A DNA stretch of 64,000 nucleotides from Mesorhizobium carmichaelinearum (GCF_900199455.1 NZ_FZQR01000014.1:1-64000); one strand, 5' to 3'. Counted from the stretch's first letter, positions 38,134 through 46,674 are shown. Notes: generated by a model from the letters alone, not told the origin. Numbers and translations: made by a program.

Positions 38134-38544
38134 CTATTCGGTCTCGGATTCTTCTTCGGGCCACGACTCCCCGGCTCGCCGGCAGACGTAGTCCATATGC
38201 ATGCTGCCCCAGAACGGATCCTTTGGCAGAGGGTGGCCCTCGACAATCAAGTCGAGCCCGCCGCATGTGTGCATCCACTCGATACTGGATAGAATATCGT
38301 GAACGGCCCTATTTCGGGCCTCTTCGATCAGTTGCGCAACGATTTCCCGGTTTGACTCGCTGAGCGACAGGAGAAAAGCCTTTCTCGCTTTCTCCTGGAG
38401 ATCCAAGGGCAAATCGGCGTCATTCGTGCGTTCGGAGTGCCCATCTTTTCTGATCCGGCCCGCTATAGCCTCTGAACTCGCAAGCTCGACGAATTCGTCG
38501 ATTAACTTCTGGTAGCGCAAACCGCCTTCCGAATAAGAGTTCAT
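38134..38544 (-). CDS. Small soluble protein of unknown function upstream of ureC
   Basis: 136-aa acidic protein without signal peptide or membrane segment. It has a helical middle (LQEKARKAFLLSLSESNREI) and a C-terminal tryptophan- and methionine-rich part. ATG 38544 follows GGGAGG. Its stop is 21 bp before the ureC start, so it is probably co-transcribed with ureC. I do not recognise the family with certainty. Confidence 0.65.
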   Translation of the reverse strand: MNSYSEGGLRYQKLIDEFVELASSEAIAGRIRKDGHSERTNDADLPLDLQEKARKAFLLSLSESNREIVAQLIEEARNRAVHDILSSIEWMHTCGGLDLIVEGHPLPKDPFWGSMHMDYVCRRAGESWPEEESETE

Positions 38545-38720
38545 GGCCCTCCCACCAGTCTCGGCTGGGATCGGCGCTGCACCTTCGCCGAACCCCACAT
38601 TGCCGCCATCCAATGGTCACGCAATGACCCGCTGGGCGACACCTTCTGATCCCATTTGGCGGTTGAGGTTGGCAGGTCACCCCAAAACGACCGTTTGCCA
38701 AATCGATGGAAGGAAAATCC

Positions 38721-39110
38721 ATGCGCAAAACGATAATTCTTGCAGCCGCCGCCAGCCTGATGCTGGCCGGTGCCGCCGGTGCCCAGCAGCAACCCGCCCA
38801 ACAGCCCGCTCCGGCCGCGCCTGCCCCCAAGGAAACGACGCCTGCCCCTGGCGGTCAGCAGGCCGCGCCGGCGATCCAGAGCGTCAACATCGTCGACATC
38901 ACCGAGCTGCCGAAGGACACCCAGACGCAGGTCAATCAGGTGATCGCCCAGCGTGGTGACGCCGGACTGCAGAAACTGCGCAGCTCGATCGACGCCACCC
39001 CCAAGGTCAAGTCCGCCCTCGAGGCCAAGGGAATGACCTCGGCGCAGGTGGTCGCGGCCAGCATGCAGCCCAACGGCGCGCTGACTTTGATCACCAAAAA
39101 GGCCAGCTGA
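38721..39110 (+). CDS. Small exported protein, unknown function
   Basis: 129-aa secreted protein: a signal peptide ending ...GAAGAQ, then a proline/alanine/glutamine-rich linker to about residue 50, then a compact domain of about 75 residues (SVNIVDITELPKDTQTQVNQ onwards). I chose ATG 38721, six bases after GGAAGGAAAA, over ATG 38706. It lies between ureB and ureC but on the opposite strand, so it interrupts the urease operon. Family not recognised. Confidence 0.7.
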   Translation: MRKTIILAAAASLMLAGAAGAQQQPAQQPAPAAPAPKETTPAPGGQQAAPAIQSVNIVDITELPKDTQTQVNQVIAQRGDAGLQKLRSSIDATPKVKSALEAKGMTSAQVVAASMQPNGALTLITKKAS

Positions 39111-39120
39111 TAAGCCGGCG

Positions 39121-39145
39121 CGGCGGGCCGGCATCCGGTCCGCCG
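39121..39145. terminator. GC-rich stem-loop after the exported-protein gene
   Basis: An 11-bp stem with one G-U pair and a 3-base loop (arms 39121-39131 and 39135-39145) lies between the convergent exported-protein and ureB genes. No U-run follows, so its efficiency as a terminator is uncertain. Confidence 0.45.
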
Positions 39146-39184
39146 GCCGCATCGTGCGTCCGCGAGCGCTCGACGCCACCGGTC

Positions 39185-39490
39185 TCACAGCTTGCCCATC
39201 ACCTTCTGCTGGAACCCATAGACCTCGCGCTTGCCGCCGAGCGGCACCAGCGTGACGTCGCGTTCCTGGCCCGGTTCGAAGCGCATGGCGGTGCCGGCGG
39301 CGATGTCGAGGCGCATGCCGCGCGCCCGTTCTCGGTCGAACTTCAGCCCCTCATTGGTTTCGAAGAAATGGTAGTGGCTGCCGACCTGGACCGGCCGGTC
39401 GCCGCTGTTGGCGACTTTCAAGGTGACGGTCGGCAGGCCCTTGTTGAGCTCGATGTCGCCTTGGACGGGGATGATTTCGCCGGGGATCAT
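39185..39490 (-). CDS. ureB: Urease beta subunit
   Basis: 101-aa structural subunit of urease, normal length. It opens MIPGEIIPVQGDIELNKG and carries VGSHYHFFETNEGLKFDRE, both diagnostic. It lies 6 bp downstream of ureJ. The ureC gene is not next to it. Confidence 0.96.
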   Translation of the reverse strand: MIPGEIIPVQGDIELNKGLPTVTLKVANSGDRPVQVGSHYHFFETNEGLKFDRERARGMRLDIAAGTAMRFEPGQERDVTLVPLGGKREVYGFQQKVMGKL

Positions 39491-39496
39491 CTGAGA

Positions 39497-40084
39497 TCAC
39501 ACGACGCCGAAGGCGAGGCCGACGCCGATCGCCGCGCAGGCAGCACCGGCGACACGCGCCAGACCGCGGAACCTCATGCCAAGGCCCAGGCCCGCGGCGA
39601 TGCCAACGGCATGCAGCAGCACGGTGGCGACGGCAAAGCCGGCCATGTATTCGAGCCCGCCGGCATTTTCCGGCACTTCGGTGCCATGGGCGTGGCCGTG
39701 GAACAGCGCGAACAGGCCGATAATGGCGACGCCGGCCGAGACGGGCAGATCGATGGCCAGCGCCACCAGCAGGCCAAGCGCCACGACGGAGGCCAGTATG
39801 CCCGGCTCGACGAAGGGCACCGGCACATGTGCCATGCCAAGGGCCGCGCCGCCCAGCATGACGCCGACAAAGGCCGCCGGCCACGCCCAGACCGCCCTGC
39901 CGCCCTTGAGCGCCGCCCACAAGCCAACGGCGACCATCACGGTCATATGATCAAGGCCGGACAGAGGATGCATGAAGCCGGCCGTGAAGGACGACGTCGT
40001 ACCGACGCCGACATGGGCGTAGGCGGGCATGGCCGGAGCCAGAAACAGGATGGCCGAGAGGGACAGTCGTTTGGCAGGGATCAT
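39497..40084 (-). CDS. ureJ: HupE/UreJ-family nickel permease-like protein
   Basis: 195-aa membrane protein with a signal-like first helix (ending ...AMPAYAH) and about six further helices. The family motif HPLSGLDHMTVMVAVG and the FALFHGHAHGTE histidine cluster, thought to bind nickel, are present. It probably brings nickel in for urease. It is between the DUF1272 gene and ureB. Confidence 0.93.
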   Translation of the reverse strand: MIPAKRLSLSAILFLAPAMPAYAHVGVGTTSSFTAGFMHPLSGLDHMTVMVAVGLWAALKGGRAVWAWPAAFVGVMLGGAALGMAHVPVPFVEPGILASVVALGLLVALAIDLPVSAGVAIIGLFALFHGHAHGTEVPENAGGLEYMAGFAVATVLLHAVGIAAGLGLGMRFRGLARVAGAACAAIGVGLAFGVV

Positions 40085-40118
40085 TTCTATTTGCCTTCCG
40101 TTTCCAGTGTCACGCTAT

Positions 40119-40373
40119 TCACGCGGCCTTGCGCGGGCCGCAGCCCTCGGCCTTGAGGATGCGCTTGGTCGACGCCGGGTATTTCTTCAGCATCGCTGCC
40201 GGGCGGATCGGCCGGGCCGAAAAATTGCCGCCGCAATTGGGGCAGGCGCCGTCCAGCACGTGTTCCACGCAATCGGCGCAGAAGGTGCATTCGAAGGTGC
40301 AGATCAGCGCATCCGTCGACTCGGGCGGCAGGTCCTTGTCGCAGCACTCACAGTTTGGGCGCAGCTCGAGCAT
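40119..40373 (-). CDS. DUF1272 cysteine-rich zinc-ribbon protein
   Basis: 84-aa protein of the DUF1272 family. It has eight cysteines in paired C-x2-C-like arrangements (CECC, CTFECTFCADC, CPNC) that should bind one or two zinc ions. It lies 10 bp after ureA and 34 bp before ureJ, so it belongs to the urease transcript. Its function is unknown; a metal-handling or regulatory role is only suggested by position. Confidence 0.85.
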   Translation of the reverse strand: MLELRPNCECCDKDLPPESTDALICTFECTFCADCVEHVLDGACPNCGGNFSARPIRPAAMLKKYPASTKRILKAEGCGPRKAA

Positions 40374-40383
40374 CTCTGCCTCC

Positions 40384-40686
40384 TCACCGGATGGGTTCGT
40401 GCACGGTCACCAGCTTGGTGCCGTCGGGGAAGGTCGCTTCCACCTGCACGTCATGGATCATCTCGGCGATGCCTTGCATCACCTGCGCGCGGGTGACGAC
40501 ATGGGCGCCGGCCTCCATCAGTTCGGCGACCGGGCGGCCATCGCGGGCGCCCTCGACGACGAAATCGGTGATCAGCGCGATCGCTTCCGGATGGTTGAGC
40601 TTGACGCCGCGCTCCAGCCGCTTGCGTGCCACGATCGCCGCCATGGCGATCAGCAGCTTGTCTTTTTCCCTCGGCGTCAGGTTCAT
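40384..40686 (-). CDS. ureA: Urease gamma subunit
   Basis: 100-aa structural subunit, the standard length. MNLTPREKDKLLIAMAA at the N-terminus and KLNHPEAIALITDFVVEGAR are family signatures. The ATG at 40686 is the family start; longer in-frame starts run into ureD. Confidence 0.97.
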   Translation of the reverse strand: MNLTPREKDKLLIAMAAIVARKRLERGVKLNHPEAIALITDFVVEGARDGRPVAELMEAGAHVVTRAQVMQGIAEMIHDVQVEATFPDGTKLVTVHEPIR

Positions 40687-40714
40687 GCGGTTTCCAAAGA
40701 TGAGGCAGACAGGA

Positions 40715-41557
40715 TCACAGTGACCATAATTTGGGCAGCCCCGCCTTTCCGTTGAGCAATCCGACGAGCGGAACCAGCCGCTGGCGCAGTTGGTAGCCGT
40801 CCTCCGCATAAAGCCTCGCAAGAAGCTTGCCAGATGCCTTCACGCTCCAGACGCTGGCGCCGCCCTGGTCGCCGACGATCTCCCGGACCTGGTCGAGCAG
40901 AGCCTCGGCCTGCGGCGACACCAGCAGCAGCGTTGCCACCGCGATTGCGCCGCCAACGGCCGCCTGACGGGCGAGCGCTGCCGCGATATCCGGTCCGATG
41001 CGGAAGTCCTCGGCATGGATGAGGAAACCATCCTGGCGAACGCGCCAGCGGTCGTGAAAAACACCTTGCGCGGCGCGTTCGCCCATGGCCAGGCGGCCGA
41101 AGACGGTGGCCTCCAGCACCAGCGCCTCGGCCCCGGCGGCAAGCTCGACATCCAGTGTACGGGCAAAGGCCGCCCGGTCGAAAACGATGGTTTCCTGCGG
41201 CAGCCAGGCGATCCGGCCGTTCTCGCCGACGGTCAGCCTGACCCGCACCTCAGCATGGTCGGACGCGGCGCGATAGACTTTTTCGCAAGCCTGGGTGGTT
41301 ATCGACGCCGAGGCGTTCGCGCCGACATCCACATCCCAGCCGAGGCGGTCGCCGCCAGTCAATCCACCGGCGGTGTTGATCAGCACCGCCTCCAGCGGAT
41401 CGGCGCAAACGGCCGGCAGCCTTATCTTGGCGGAACCGTCCTGATAGAGGCGCCGCAGCCGCGTGCGGCCGTCCGCGCTGGCGCAGCCCAGCTGCGCCAG
41501 ACCCGCGGCCCGCTGGGCCAAAGGGGCCGAAAACTTGGTATATTCGATCGTATCCAC
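40715..41557 (-). CDS. ureD: Urease accessory protein UreD
   Basis: 280-aa scaffold protein (UreD/UreH) that binds apo-urease and carries nickel from UreG through UreF. NTAGGLTGGDRL and the TTQACEKVYR strand are family-typical. It starts with GTG at 41557 and is the first gene of the ureDA-J-B transcript, divergent from the NodF-like gene with about 200 bp between. I see no clear sigma-54 promoter in that gap. Confidence 0.94.
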   Translation of the reverse strand: MDTIEYTKFSAPLAQRAAGLAQLGCASADGRTRLRRLYQDGSAKIRLPAVCADPLEAVLINTAGGLTGGDRLGWDVDVGANASASITTQACEKVYRAASDHAEVRVRLTVGENGRIAWLPQETIVFDRAAFARTLDVELAAGAEALVLEATVFGRLAMGERAAQGVFHDRWRVRQDGFLIHAEDFRIGPDIAAALARQAAVGGAIAVATLLLVSPQAEALLDQVREIVGDQGGASVWSVKASGKLLARLYAEDGYQLRQRLVPLVGLLNGKAGLPKLWSL

Positions 41558-41759
41558 GCCGTCAGGTTAAGCACTGCGGCGGTTTTGTCGATATATAGCT
41601 TGTTGCTTGATGGCGTTTCCGTTTCTATAGAGGGAGCCACCTCGGTACGGTCAGGCGATGCTTGGCGGGGGTAGAAGGCGATGATCGCGGCCTGATATCG
41701 AGGACAAGAAGGCGCTGTTCAGTTGGCGTCGGGAAACGACAAAGTGGGGAAGAGACCGA

Positions 41760-42014
41760 ATGGCTGACCAACTGGCAACGGATATCATCGAAAAGATCAA
41801 GGCCCATGCCGAGCCGGGCGGTGAAGAAATCACCACCAGCACCGAATTGACGTCGCTGGGCATCCATTCGCTGGAGTTGACGGAGATCATTTTCGACCTC
41901 GAGGAGCAGTATGGCATCGAGATCGAGATGAACACCGTCGATGCCTGGAGCAATCTGAAGAATGTTGGCGACATGGTCGAGGCCGTTCGCGCGCTGATCG
42001 CGAAAAAAGCCTGA
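41760..42014 (+). CDS. NodF-like acyl carrier protein
   Basis: 84-aa acyl carrier protein that resembles NodF of rhizobia more than the housekeeping AcpP: it opens MADQL and carries TSLGI, YGIEIEMNT and DAWSNLKNVGDMVEAVR, all NodF-type. The phosphopantetheine site Ser37 is in a His-Ser-Leu context instead of the usual Asp-Ser-Leu. Only 4 bp separate it from the NodE-like ketosynthase gene. No nod box, other nod genes or low-GC symbiotic island signs are nearby, so it may make an unusual acyl chain for lipid or surface polymer rather than Nod factor (inference). Confidence 0.87.
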   Translation: MADQLATDIIEKIKAHAEPGGEEITTSTELTSLGIHSLELTEIIFDLEEQYGIEIEMNTVDAWSNLKNVGDMVEAVRALIAKKA

Positions 42015-42018
42015 CCGA

Positions 42019-43227
42019 ATGCTGAAACGCGTCGTCATTACCGGCATTGGCGGGCTGTGCGGACTTGGCGTCGATGCGCAGTCGATCTGGACCGAAATGC
42101 GGGCCGGCCGTTCGGCCATCGGCCCGATCGACAATCCCTTCCTGCATGACCTGAAGGTCAAGACCGGCTGCGAGATCAAGGCGCTGCCCGATCACGGCAT
42201 CGAGCGCAAGCAGCTGGTGTCGATGGACCGCTTCAGCCTGCTGGCGGTGATCGCTGCGAAGGAGGCCATGCAGCAGTCCGGCCTGGCCCCGCATGCCGAC
42301 AACACCTATCGCATGGGAACCATTGTCGGCGTCGGCGTCTGCGGCTTCGAGACCGTCGAGGAGAACTATCGCGCCATCCTGGTCGAGGGCAAGAATCGCG
42401 CCGGCATCTTCACCGTGCCAAGGGTCATGCCAGGCGCTGCTGCTGGCCAGGTCAGCATGCATCTTGGCCTGCGCGGACCGGTCTTCGGCGTCACCTCGGC
42501 CTGCTCGTCGGCCAACCACGCCATCGCCACGGCGGTCGACCAGATCAGGCTCGGCCGTGCCGACGTGATGGTCGCCGGCGGCACCGATGCGCCGCTGGTC
42601 TGGGGCGTGCTCAAGGGCTGGGAGGCATTGCGCGTGCTGTCCCCCGACACCTGCCGGCCGTTCTCGGCCGACCGCCAGGGCCTGGTGCTCGGCGAAGGCG
42701 CGGGCATGGCGGTTCTGGAAAGCTACGATCACGCCATGGCGCGTGGCGCCACCATCCTCGCCGAAATCGCCGGCGCCGGGCTCTCGGCCGATGCCTCCGA
42801 CATCGTCGCTCCGACCGTCGAGGGGCCGGAGGCGGCGATGCGCTTCTGTCTCGCCGATGCCGGGCTCAATCCCGAGGACATCGATTATCTCAACGCCCAT
42901 GGCACCGGCACCAAGGCCAATGACCAGATCGAGACCAACGCGATCAAGCGCGTCTTTGGCGAGCACGCTCGTTCGCTGTCGATCTCCTCGACCAAGTCGA
43001 TGCATGCCCATTGCCTGGGCGCGTCGGGCGGACTGGAGATGATCGCCTGCGTCATGGCGATCCGCGAGGGCGTCGTGCCGCCGACCGCGAATTACCGCGA
43101 ACCCGATCCCGATTGCGATCTCGACGTGACGCCCAATGTCGCGCGCGAGCGCAAGGTGCGCGCCGCGATCAGCAACGGTTTTGCTTTCGGCGGCACCAAC
43201 GCGGTGCTGGCATTCAAGGCCATTTGA
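42019..43227 (+). CDS. NodE-like beta-ketoacyl-ACP synthase
   Basis: 402-aa condensing enzyme of the KAS II type, closest in my reading to rhizobial NodE (RKQLVSMDRFSLLAVIAA, RVLSPDTCRPFSAD, VPPTANYREPDPDCDLDVTP). The catalytic Cys162 (TSACSSANH), His294 (NAHGTGT) and His331 (KSMHAHCLG) are intact. It should extend fatty acyl chains carried by the NodF-like protein, with which it forms a two-gene unit. Confidence 0.9.
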   Translation: MLKRVVITGIGGLCGLGVDAQSIWTEMRAGRSAIGPIDNPFLHDLKVKTGCEIKALPDHGIERKQLVSMDRFSLLAVIAAKEAMQQSGLAPHADNTYRMGTIVGVGVCGFETVEENYRAILVEGKNRAGIFTVPRVMPGAAAGQVSMHLGLRGPVFGVTSACSSANHAIATAVDQIRLGRADVMVAGGTDAPLVWGVLKGWEALRVLSPDTCRPFSADRQGLVLGEGAGMAVLESYDHAMARGATILAEIAGAGLSADASDIVAPTVEGPEAAMRFCLADAGLNPEDIDYLNAHGTGTKANDQIETNAIKRVFGEHARSLSISSTKSMHAHCLGASGGLEMIACVMAIREGVVPPTANYREPDPDCDLDVTPNVARERKVRAAISNGFAFGGTNAVLAFKAI

Positions 43228-43230
43228 TTC

Positions 43231-43323
43231 CGGGCGGTCACTACCTGCCTCGGGCGGTCACTACCTGCCCCGGGCGGTCACCACCGCCCCAGGCGGTTAT
43301 ACCTGCTCAGGCGGTCGCCCGAG
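43231..43323. repeat. Short tandem repeat of about 20 bp
   Basis: Starting 4 bp after the NodE-like stop, the unit CGGGCGGTCACTACCTGCCT occurs about five times in a row with growing divergence (43231, 43251, 43271, 43291 and a partial copy at 43310). The first two differ at one base. GGCGGT is the most conserved core. It is non-coding. Confidence 0.8.
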
Positions 43324-43473
43324 GAATTAACGTCCGTCCACGATTCGGTTGACTGTTCGTGCATGGCGAAACTGGCGCCGCTATATTGATCCTGCCTGGC
43401 CGAGCGCCTAATTCTTGGCCAACCCGCCAACACCGCGCCTCTCGGCGCCAAAATCCCCGCTCAGGAGTTTTCG

Positions 43474-44178
43474 ATGGCCGATCTGTCCGCTTTTCCGATC
43501 GCAACACGCTGGCCGGCCAAGCATCCGGACCAGATCCAGCTTTATTCGTTTCCAACGCCCAACGGGGTGAAGGTCTCGATCGCCCTGGAAGAGATCGGCC
43601 TGCCCTACGAGCCGCATGCCGTCAACATCGGCAAGGACGAAAGCTGGACGCCGGAATTCCTGTCGCTCAATCCCAATGGCAAGATCCCGGCGATCATCGA
43701 TCCCAATGGCCCGGACGGCAAGCCGATCGGCCTGTTCGAATCCGGCGCCATCCTGCTCTACCTCGCCGAAAAGACCGGCCTGCTGCTGCCGGCGGACGCG
43801 GCGCGGCGCTACGAGACCATCCAGTGGGTCTTCTTCCAGATGGCCTCCGTCGGGCCGATGTTCGGCCAGCTCGGCTTCTTCCACAAATTCGCCGGCCGCG
43901 AGATCGCCGACAAGCGCCCGCTGGAGCGCTACCGCGACGAATCGCGGCGGCTGATCGGCGTGCTCGACACCAGGCTGAAGGGCCGCAAATGGATCATGGG
44001 CAATGACTACACCATCGCCGACATCTCGCTGCTCGGCTGGGTGCGCAATTTGATCGGCTTCTATGAAGCGCGCGACCTCGTCGGCTTCGATGATTTCGCC
44101 AATGTGGCGGCATGGCTGGAGCGCGGCCTGGCGCGGCCGGCGGTGCAGAAGGGCCTGACCATTCCGGCAAGGGGCTGA
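43474..44178 (+). CDS. Glutathione S-transferase (YghU/YfcG-like)
   Basis: 234-aa GST of the nu class, which in E. coli reduces disulfides with two bound glutathiones. The N-terminal extension before the thioredoxin fold, TPNGVKVSIALEEIGLPYE, NPNGKIPAIIDP and ESGAILLYLAEKTG are typical. Single gene on the plus strand. Confidence 0.92.
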   Translation: MADLSAFPIATRWPAKHPDQIQLYSFPTPNGVKVSIALEEIGLPYEPHAVNIGKDESWTPEFLSLNPNGKIPAIIDPNGPDGKPIGLFESGAILLYLAEKTGLLLPADAARRYETIQWVFFQMASVGPMFGQLGFFHKFAGREIADKRPLERYRDESRRLIGVLDTRLKGRKWIMGNDYTIADISLLGWVRNLIGFYEARDLVGFDDFANVAAWLERGLARPAVQKGLTIPARG

Positions 44179-44230
44179 AACGAGCCCGTAAGGCTATTGC
44201 CTTGGCTGGGCGGACGATGCAGGCCTCTTG

Positions 44231-44539
44231 CTACTTCGCCTTCGCCTTCGAACCGCCCCTGCCGATCACGGATGTGGCCAACGAGACGGCACCGCGCGCG
44301 GTGGCGACCACGGCGCCGGCGGCAATGTTCGCTGCCGTTCGAACGGCGCCGGGCTTGGCCGCTGCTGTTTTACGCGGACTGGCGGTCTTCGCGGCTGGGA
44401 CGACCTTTCTGGGCGCTGCCTTGCCGAAAGCGCCCTTGGCGTCTTTCGAGCGTTCGGCAATCGCTGGGCCAGCACCAGCTTTCGCCTGAGTTGCCTTGGC
44501 AGGCCTCGTCTTTGCGGGTTTTTTTGCCTTGGTTGCCAT
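44231..44539 (-). CDS. Histone H1-like Lys/Ala/Pro-rich protein
   Basis: 102-aa very basic protein made mostly of Ala, Lys, Pro and Thr with repeated KAxKxAK-like patterns, and a short less basic helical part (AANIAAGAVVATARGAV) near the C-terminus. The ATG at 44539 opens MATKAKKPAKTRP, the usual start of such proteins. It probably binds DNA or polyanions. Low complexity prevents a firm family call. Confidence 0.7.
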   Translation of the reverse strand: MATKAKKPAKTRPAKATQAKAGAGPAIAERSKDAKGAFGKAAPRKVVPAAKTASPRKTAAAKPGAVRTAANIAAGAVVATARGAVSLATSVIGRGGSKAKAK

Positions 44540-44632
44540 TGGAAAATTCCTTACGCCGGACAAACGGTCTGTCAGGCATAACGGCGTGAAACTCTTAAGG
44601 TTCCCGTCCAAAAATACCGAAAATTAAGCGTG

Positions 44633-45244
44633 TTAACCAATGACCAGGTCGGCTGCCCGGCGCCGGGCCAGCACGCGTTCGATGTTGGGCATGTCGTTGG
44701 AGGCGATCCAGGCGCGCGCATCCTCATCCGAACGCCCATGGCCGTGCCAGCGCTCCATCAGGCGGCGCTCGAGTTCATTGCGCGGCACGTCGACGAAGAT
44801 CGAGAAATCGAACAGCGGCGCCAGCCGCGACCACGGCTCCTCGTCGAGCAGCAGATAATTGCCTTCGACCAGGATGAACTTGGTCTCGGTGCCGATGATC
44901 GCCGCGGCGGCGCGCGACAGTTCCATGCTGCGGTCGAAGACCGGAATCGCGATGTCGGGTTCGCCGGCCCGGATGCGCTTCATCAGGGTTTCGAAGCCGG
45001 CAAAGTCAAAAGTTTCCGGCGCGCCCTTGCGCGCCCGCAGGCCGCGCGCGTTGAGCACGATGTCGTCGTAGTGGAAGCCGTCCATCGGCACGACTTCCAC
45101 CGCCCCTTCCGGCAAAAGGTCGTGCAGGCCAGCCGAAAGCGTGGACTTGCCGGAGCCTGGCGGTCCGGCGATGGCGACGATGAAGCGTTTTGCCTTGCCG
45201 GCGCGCTTGAAGATGGTGGCGGCGAGGTGGGCGATTTCGGACAT
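44633..45244 (-). CDS. P-loop nucleoside/sugar kinase-like protein (FrcK/uridine-kinase type)
   Basis: 203-aa P-loop kinase. Walker A is AGPPGSGKST, followed by VPMDGFHYDD, a substrate-site motif shared with uridine kinases, pantothenate kinases and FrcK of the rhizobial fructose operon; the lid has RRLMERWHGHG. The phosphate acceptor is unknown. It is followed upstream on the same strand by the mutarotase-like gene. Confidence 0.85.
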   Translation of the reverse strand: MSEIAHLAATIFKRAGKAKRFIVAIAGPPGSGKSTLSAGLHDLLPEGAVEVVPMDGFHYDDIVLNARGLRARKGAPETFDFAGFETLMKRIRAGEPDIAIPVFDRSMELSRAAAAIIGTETKFILVEGNYLLLDEEPWSRLAPLFDFSIFVDVPRNELERRLMERWHGHGRSDEDARAWIASNDMPNIERVLARRRAADLVIG

Positions 45245-45341
45245 GGGAGCCTCACGAGCCTGGATGATCGGCATGATGTTTTCGTCGCATCTTGGCGGCA
45301 GTCGGTGGAAATTTCAAACCCCGCGCTCGCGCAATCCCGGC

Positions 45342-46436
45342 TCAGGCGGCAACAGGCTGGCCAATGCGCAGGAACGCGCTGTCGAACGGCACGTCCTTGG
45401 TGGAATCGCCGGCCGAGAGTCGCATCTGGCCGTCGGCCGTGATGATCTCCTGCGGCGGGGTGCCGCCGGGCAGCGCGCCGATGACGTGGCGGAACGAGAA
45501 GCTGCGGCCTTCGCCGAGCGCAAAGGCGGTCGCCACGCCTTCGCGTTTCAGCCAGTTGACACCGATCGAGGCGGCATGGCCGACAGCGGTGCGGCCATCC
45601 TCTATGCCGAGCACGCCGAGATGCCGGCCGCTCCATGGCGCATAGTCGCGCCCGCCATTGCTCAGCCACAGCATGGTGATCGGCAGCTCGGCCGGGTTCT
45701 TCAGCACCAGCACCAGATCGTCCTCGGCCTGGCGCGCCAGCGCCGTCCAGCCCGGCCCGCCATGGTCGGCTTCGACCAGGGTGATGAAATCCTCGCGCCG
45801 GTCCTCCATAAGGTATTGCGTCAGGTCGGCCGTGCCGCCGCCGGCGGCGGGAAAATGGCCGAGGTCGGTCGACCGCGCCGGATAGGCCAGCATGAAGCGG
45901 CCGCGCGCCGGGTCCGGCTCCAGCGGATCGGCCAATGTGGCGGCAAAGCGTTTCGGCGAAAAGGCCAGCCGGCCGCCGCCCTTCATCACCGTCATCGGGT
46001 GATGGGCGACGGAAATCGCGCCGGAGCCGCCGGAAAAGACATGTTCCTGGTAGAGGAAAGGATGGCCGTCACGCAGCGTGAAGATCTTGTCGACGCTGGC
46101 GCCCATCACCTTGTGCCGCAGCCGGAAGACAGCGCGCCAGCCACCATCGGTGGCACTGTTCTCGATGACATCCCAGGCGCTGTTGGCCGTCCAGCCATGC
46201 AACGGCGCCTCCTCGACATCGCTGCGCGAAAACGGCGCGCAGAGGAAATCGCCGGAGAGCCGGACCGTGCCTTGCGGCAGGTCCTTCGGCAGCGCCTCGC
46301 CCGAATCGACCCAGGGCGCGCGGTGCAACGGCTTCAGCTGCCGTCCGCCGCTCTCGACGACCATGTCGGCGATATGGCCGACGGTGAGGTCGAGCGAAAC
46401 CGAAATGCCTCTGGCCTTGATCGTGCTGATGGTCAT
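45342..46436 (-). CDS. Aldose-1-epimerase-like (galactose mutarotase fold) protein
   Basis: 364-aa protein with features of the galactose-mutarotase beta-sandwich: PLHGWTANSAWDV, FLYQEHVFSGG and AHHPMTVMKGG carry the histidines expected in such an active site. ATG 46436 is the natural start; upstream in-frame sequence is palindromic repeat. It lies about 100 bp upstream of the P-loop kinase gene, so the pair may handle a sugar, but the substrate is not evident. Confidence 0.72.
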   Translation of the reverse strand: MTISTIKARGISVSLDLTVGHIADMVVESGGRQLKPLHRAPWVDSGEALPKDLPQGTVRLSGDFLCAPFSRSDVEEAPLHGWTANSAWDVIENSATDGGWRAVFRLRHKVMGASVDKIFTLRDGHPFLYQEHVFSGGSGAISVAHHPMTVMKGGGRLAFSPKRFAATLADPLEPDPARGRFMLAYPARSTDLGHFPAAGGGTADLTQYLMEDRREDFITLVEADHGGPGWTALARQAEDDLVLVLKNPAELPITMLWLSNGGRDYAPWSGRHLGVLGIEDGRTAVGHAASIGVNWLKREGVATAFALGEGRSFSFRHVIGALPGGTPPQEIITADGQMRLSAGDSTKDVPFDSAFLRIGQPVAA

Positions 46437-46528
46437 TGCGTGCTCACCGATTCTCGAAGGCGCAAGCAGAACCCTTTCGGCGCGCATTGCGCAAGCGCGA
46501 TGTCGGGCATTTCGCATCAGGATTCGTT

Positions 46529-46667
46529 CACCCTTCCCCCTTGTGGGGAGGGTCGGCGAGCGGTCGAAGCGAAGCGGAGATCGTTCGACGGGGTGGGGGT
46601 CTGGCGCCGGCGTCACCCCCACCCCGATCCGCTATGCGGATCGACCCTCCCCACAAGGGGGAGGGTG
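46529..46667. repeat. Palindromic intergenic repeat (CCTCCCCACAAGG type)
   Basis: The arms at 46529-46555 and 46642-46667 are near-perfect reverse complements (one extra T in the left), each itself containing the small hairpin CCCTCCCC/GGGGAGGG-like core. An inner pair GGGGTGGGGG/CCCCCACCCC extends the symmetry. This is the second of four palindromic repeat designs in the window and lies between two minus-strand genes. Confidence 0.8.
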
Positions 46668-46674
46668 AGCAAAC

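Noticed and set aside
41558..41759. nod box or sigma-54 promoter between ureD and the NodF-like gene
   Set aside because: Looked for the nod-box pattern and TGGC-N9-TTGC on both strands; nothing close enough was seen.
43231..43323. CRISPR-like array
   Set aside because: The units are contiguous 20-bp tandem repeats with no unique spacers, and no cas genes are present.
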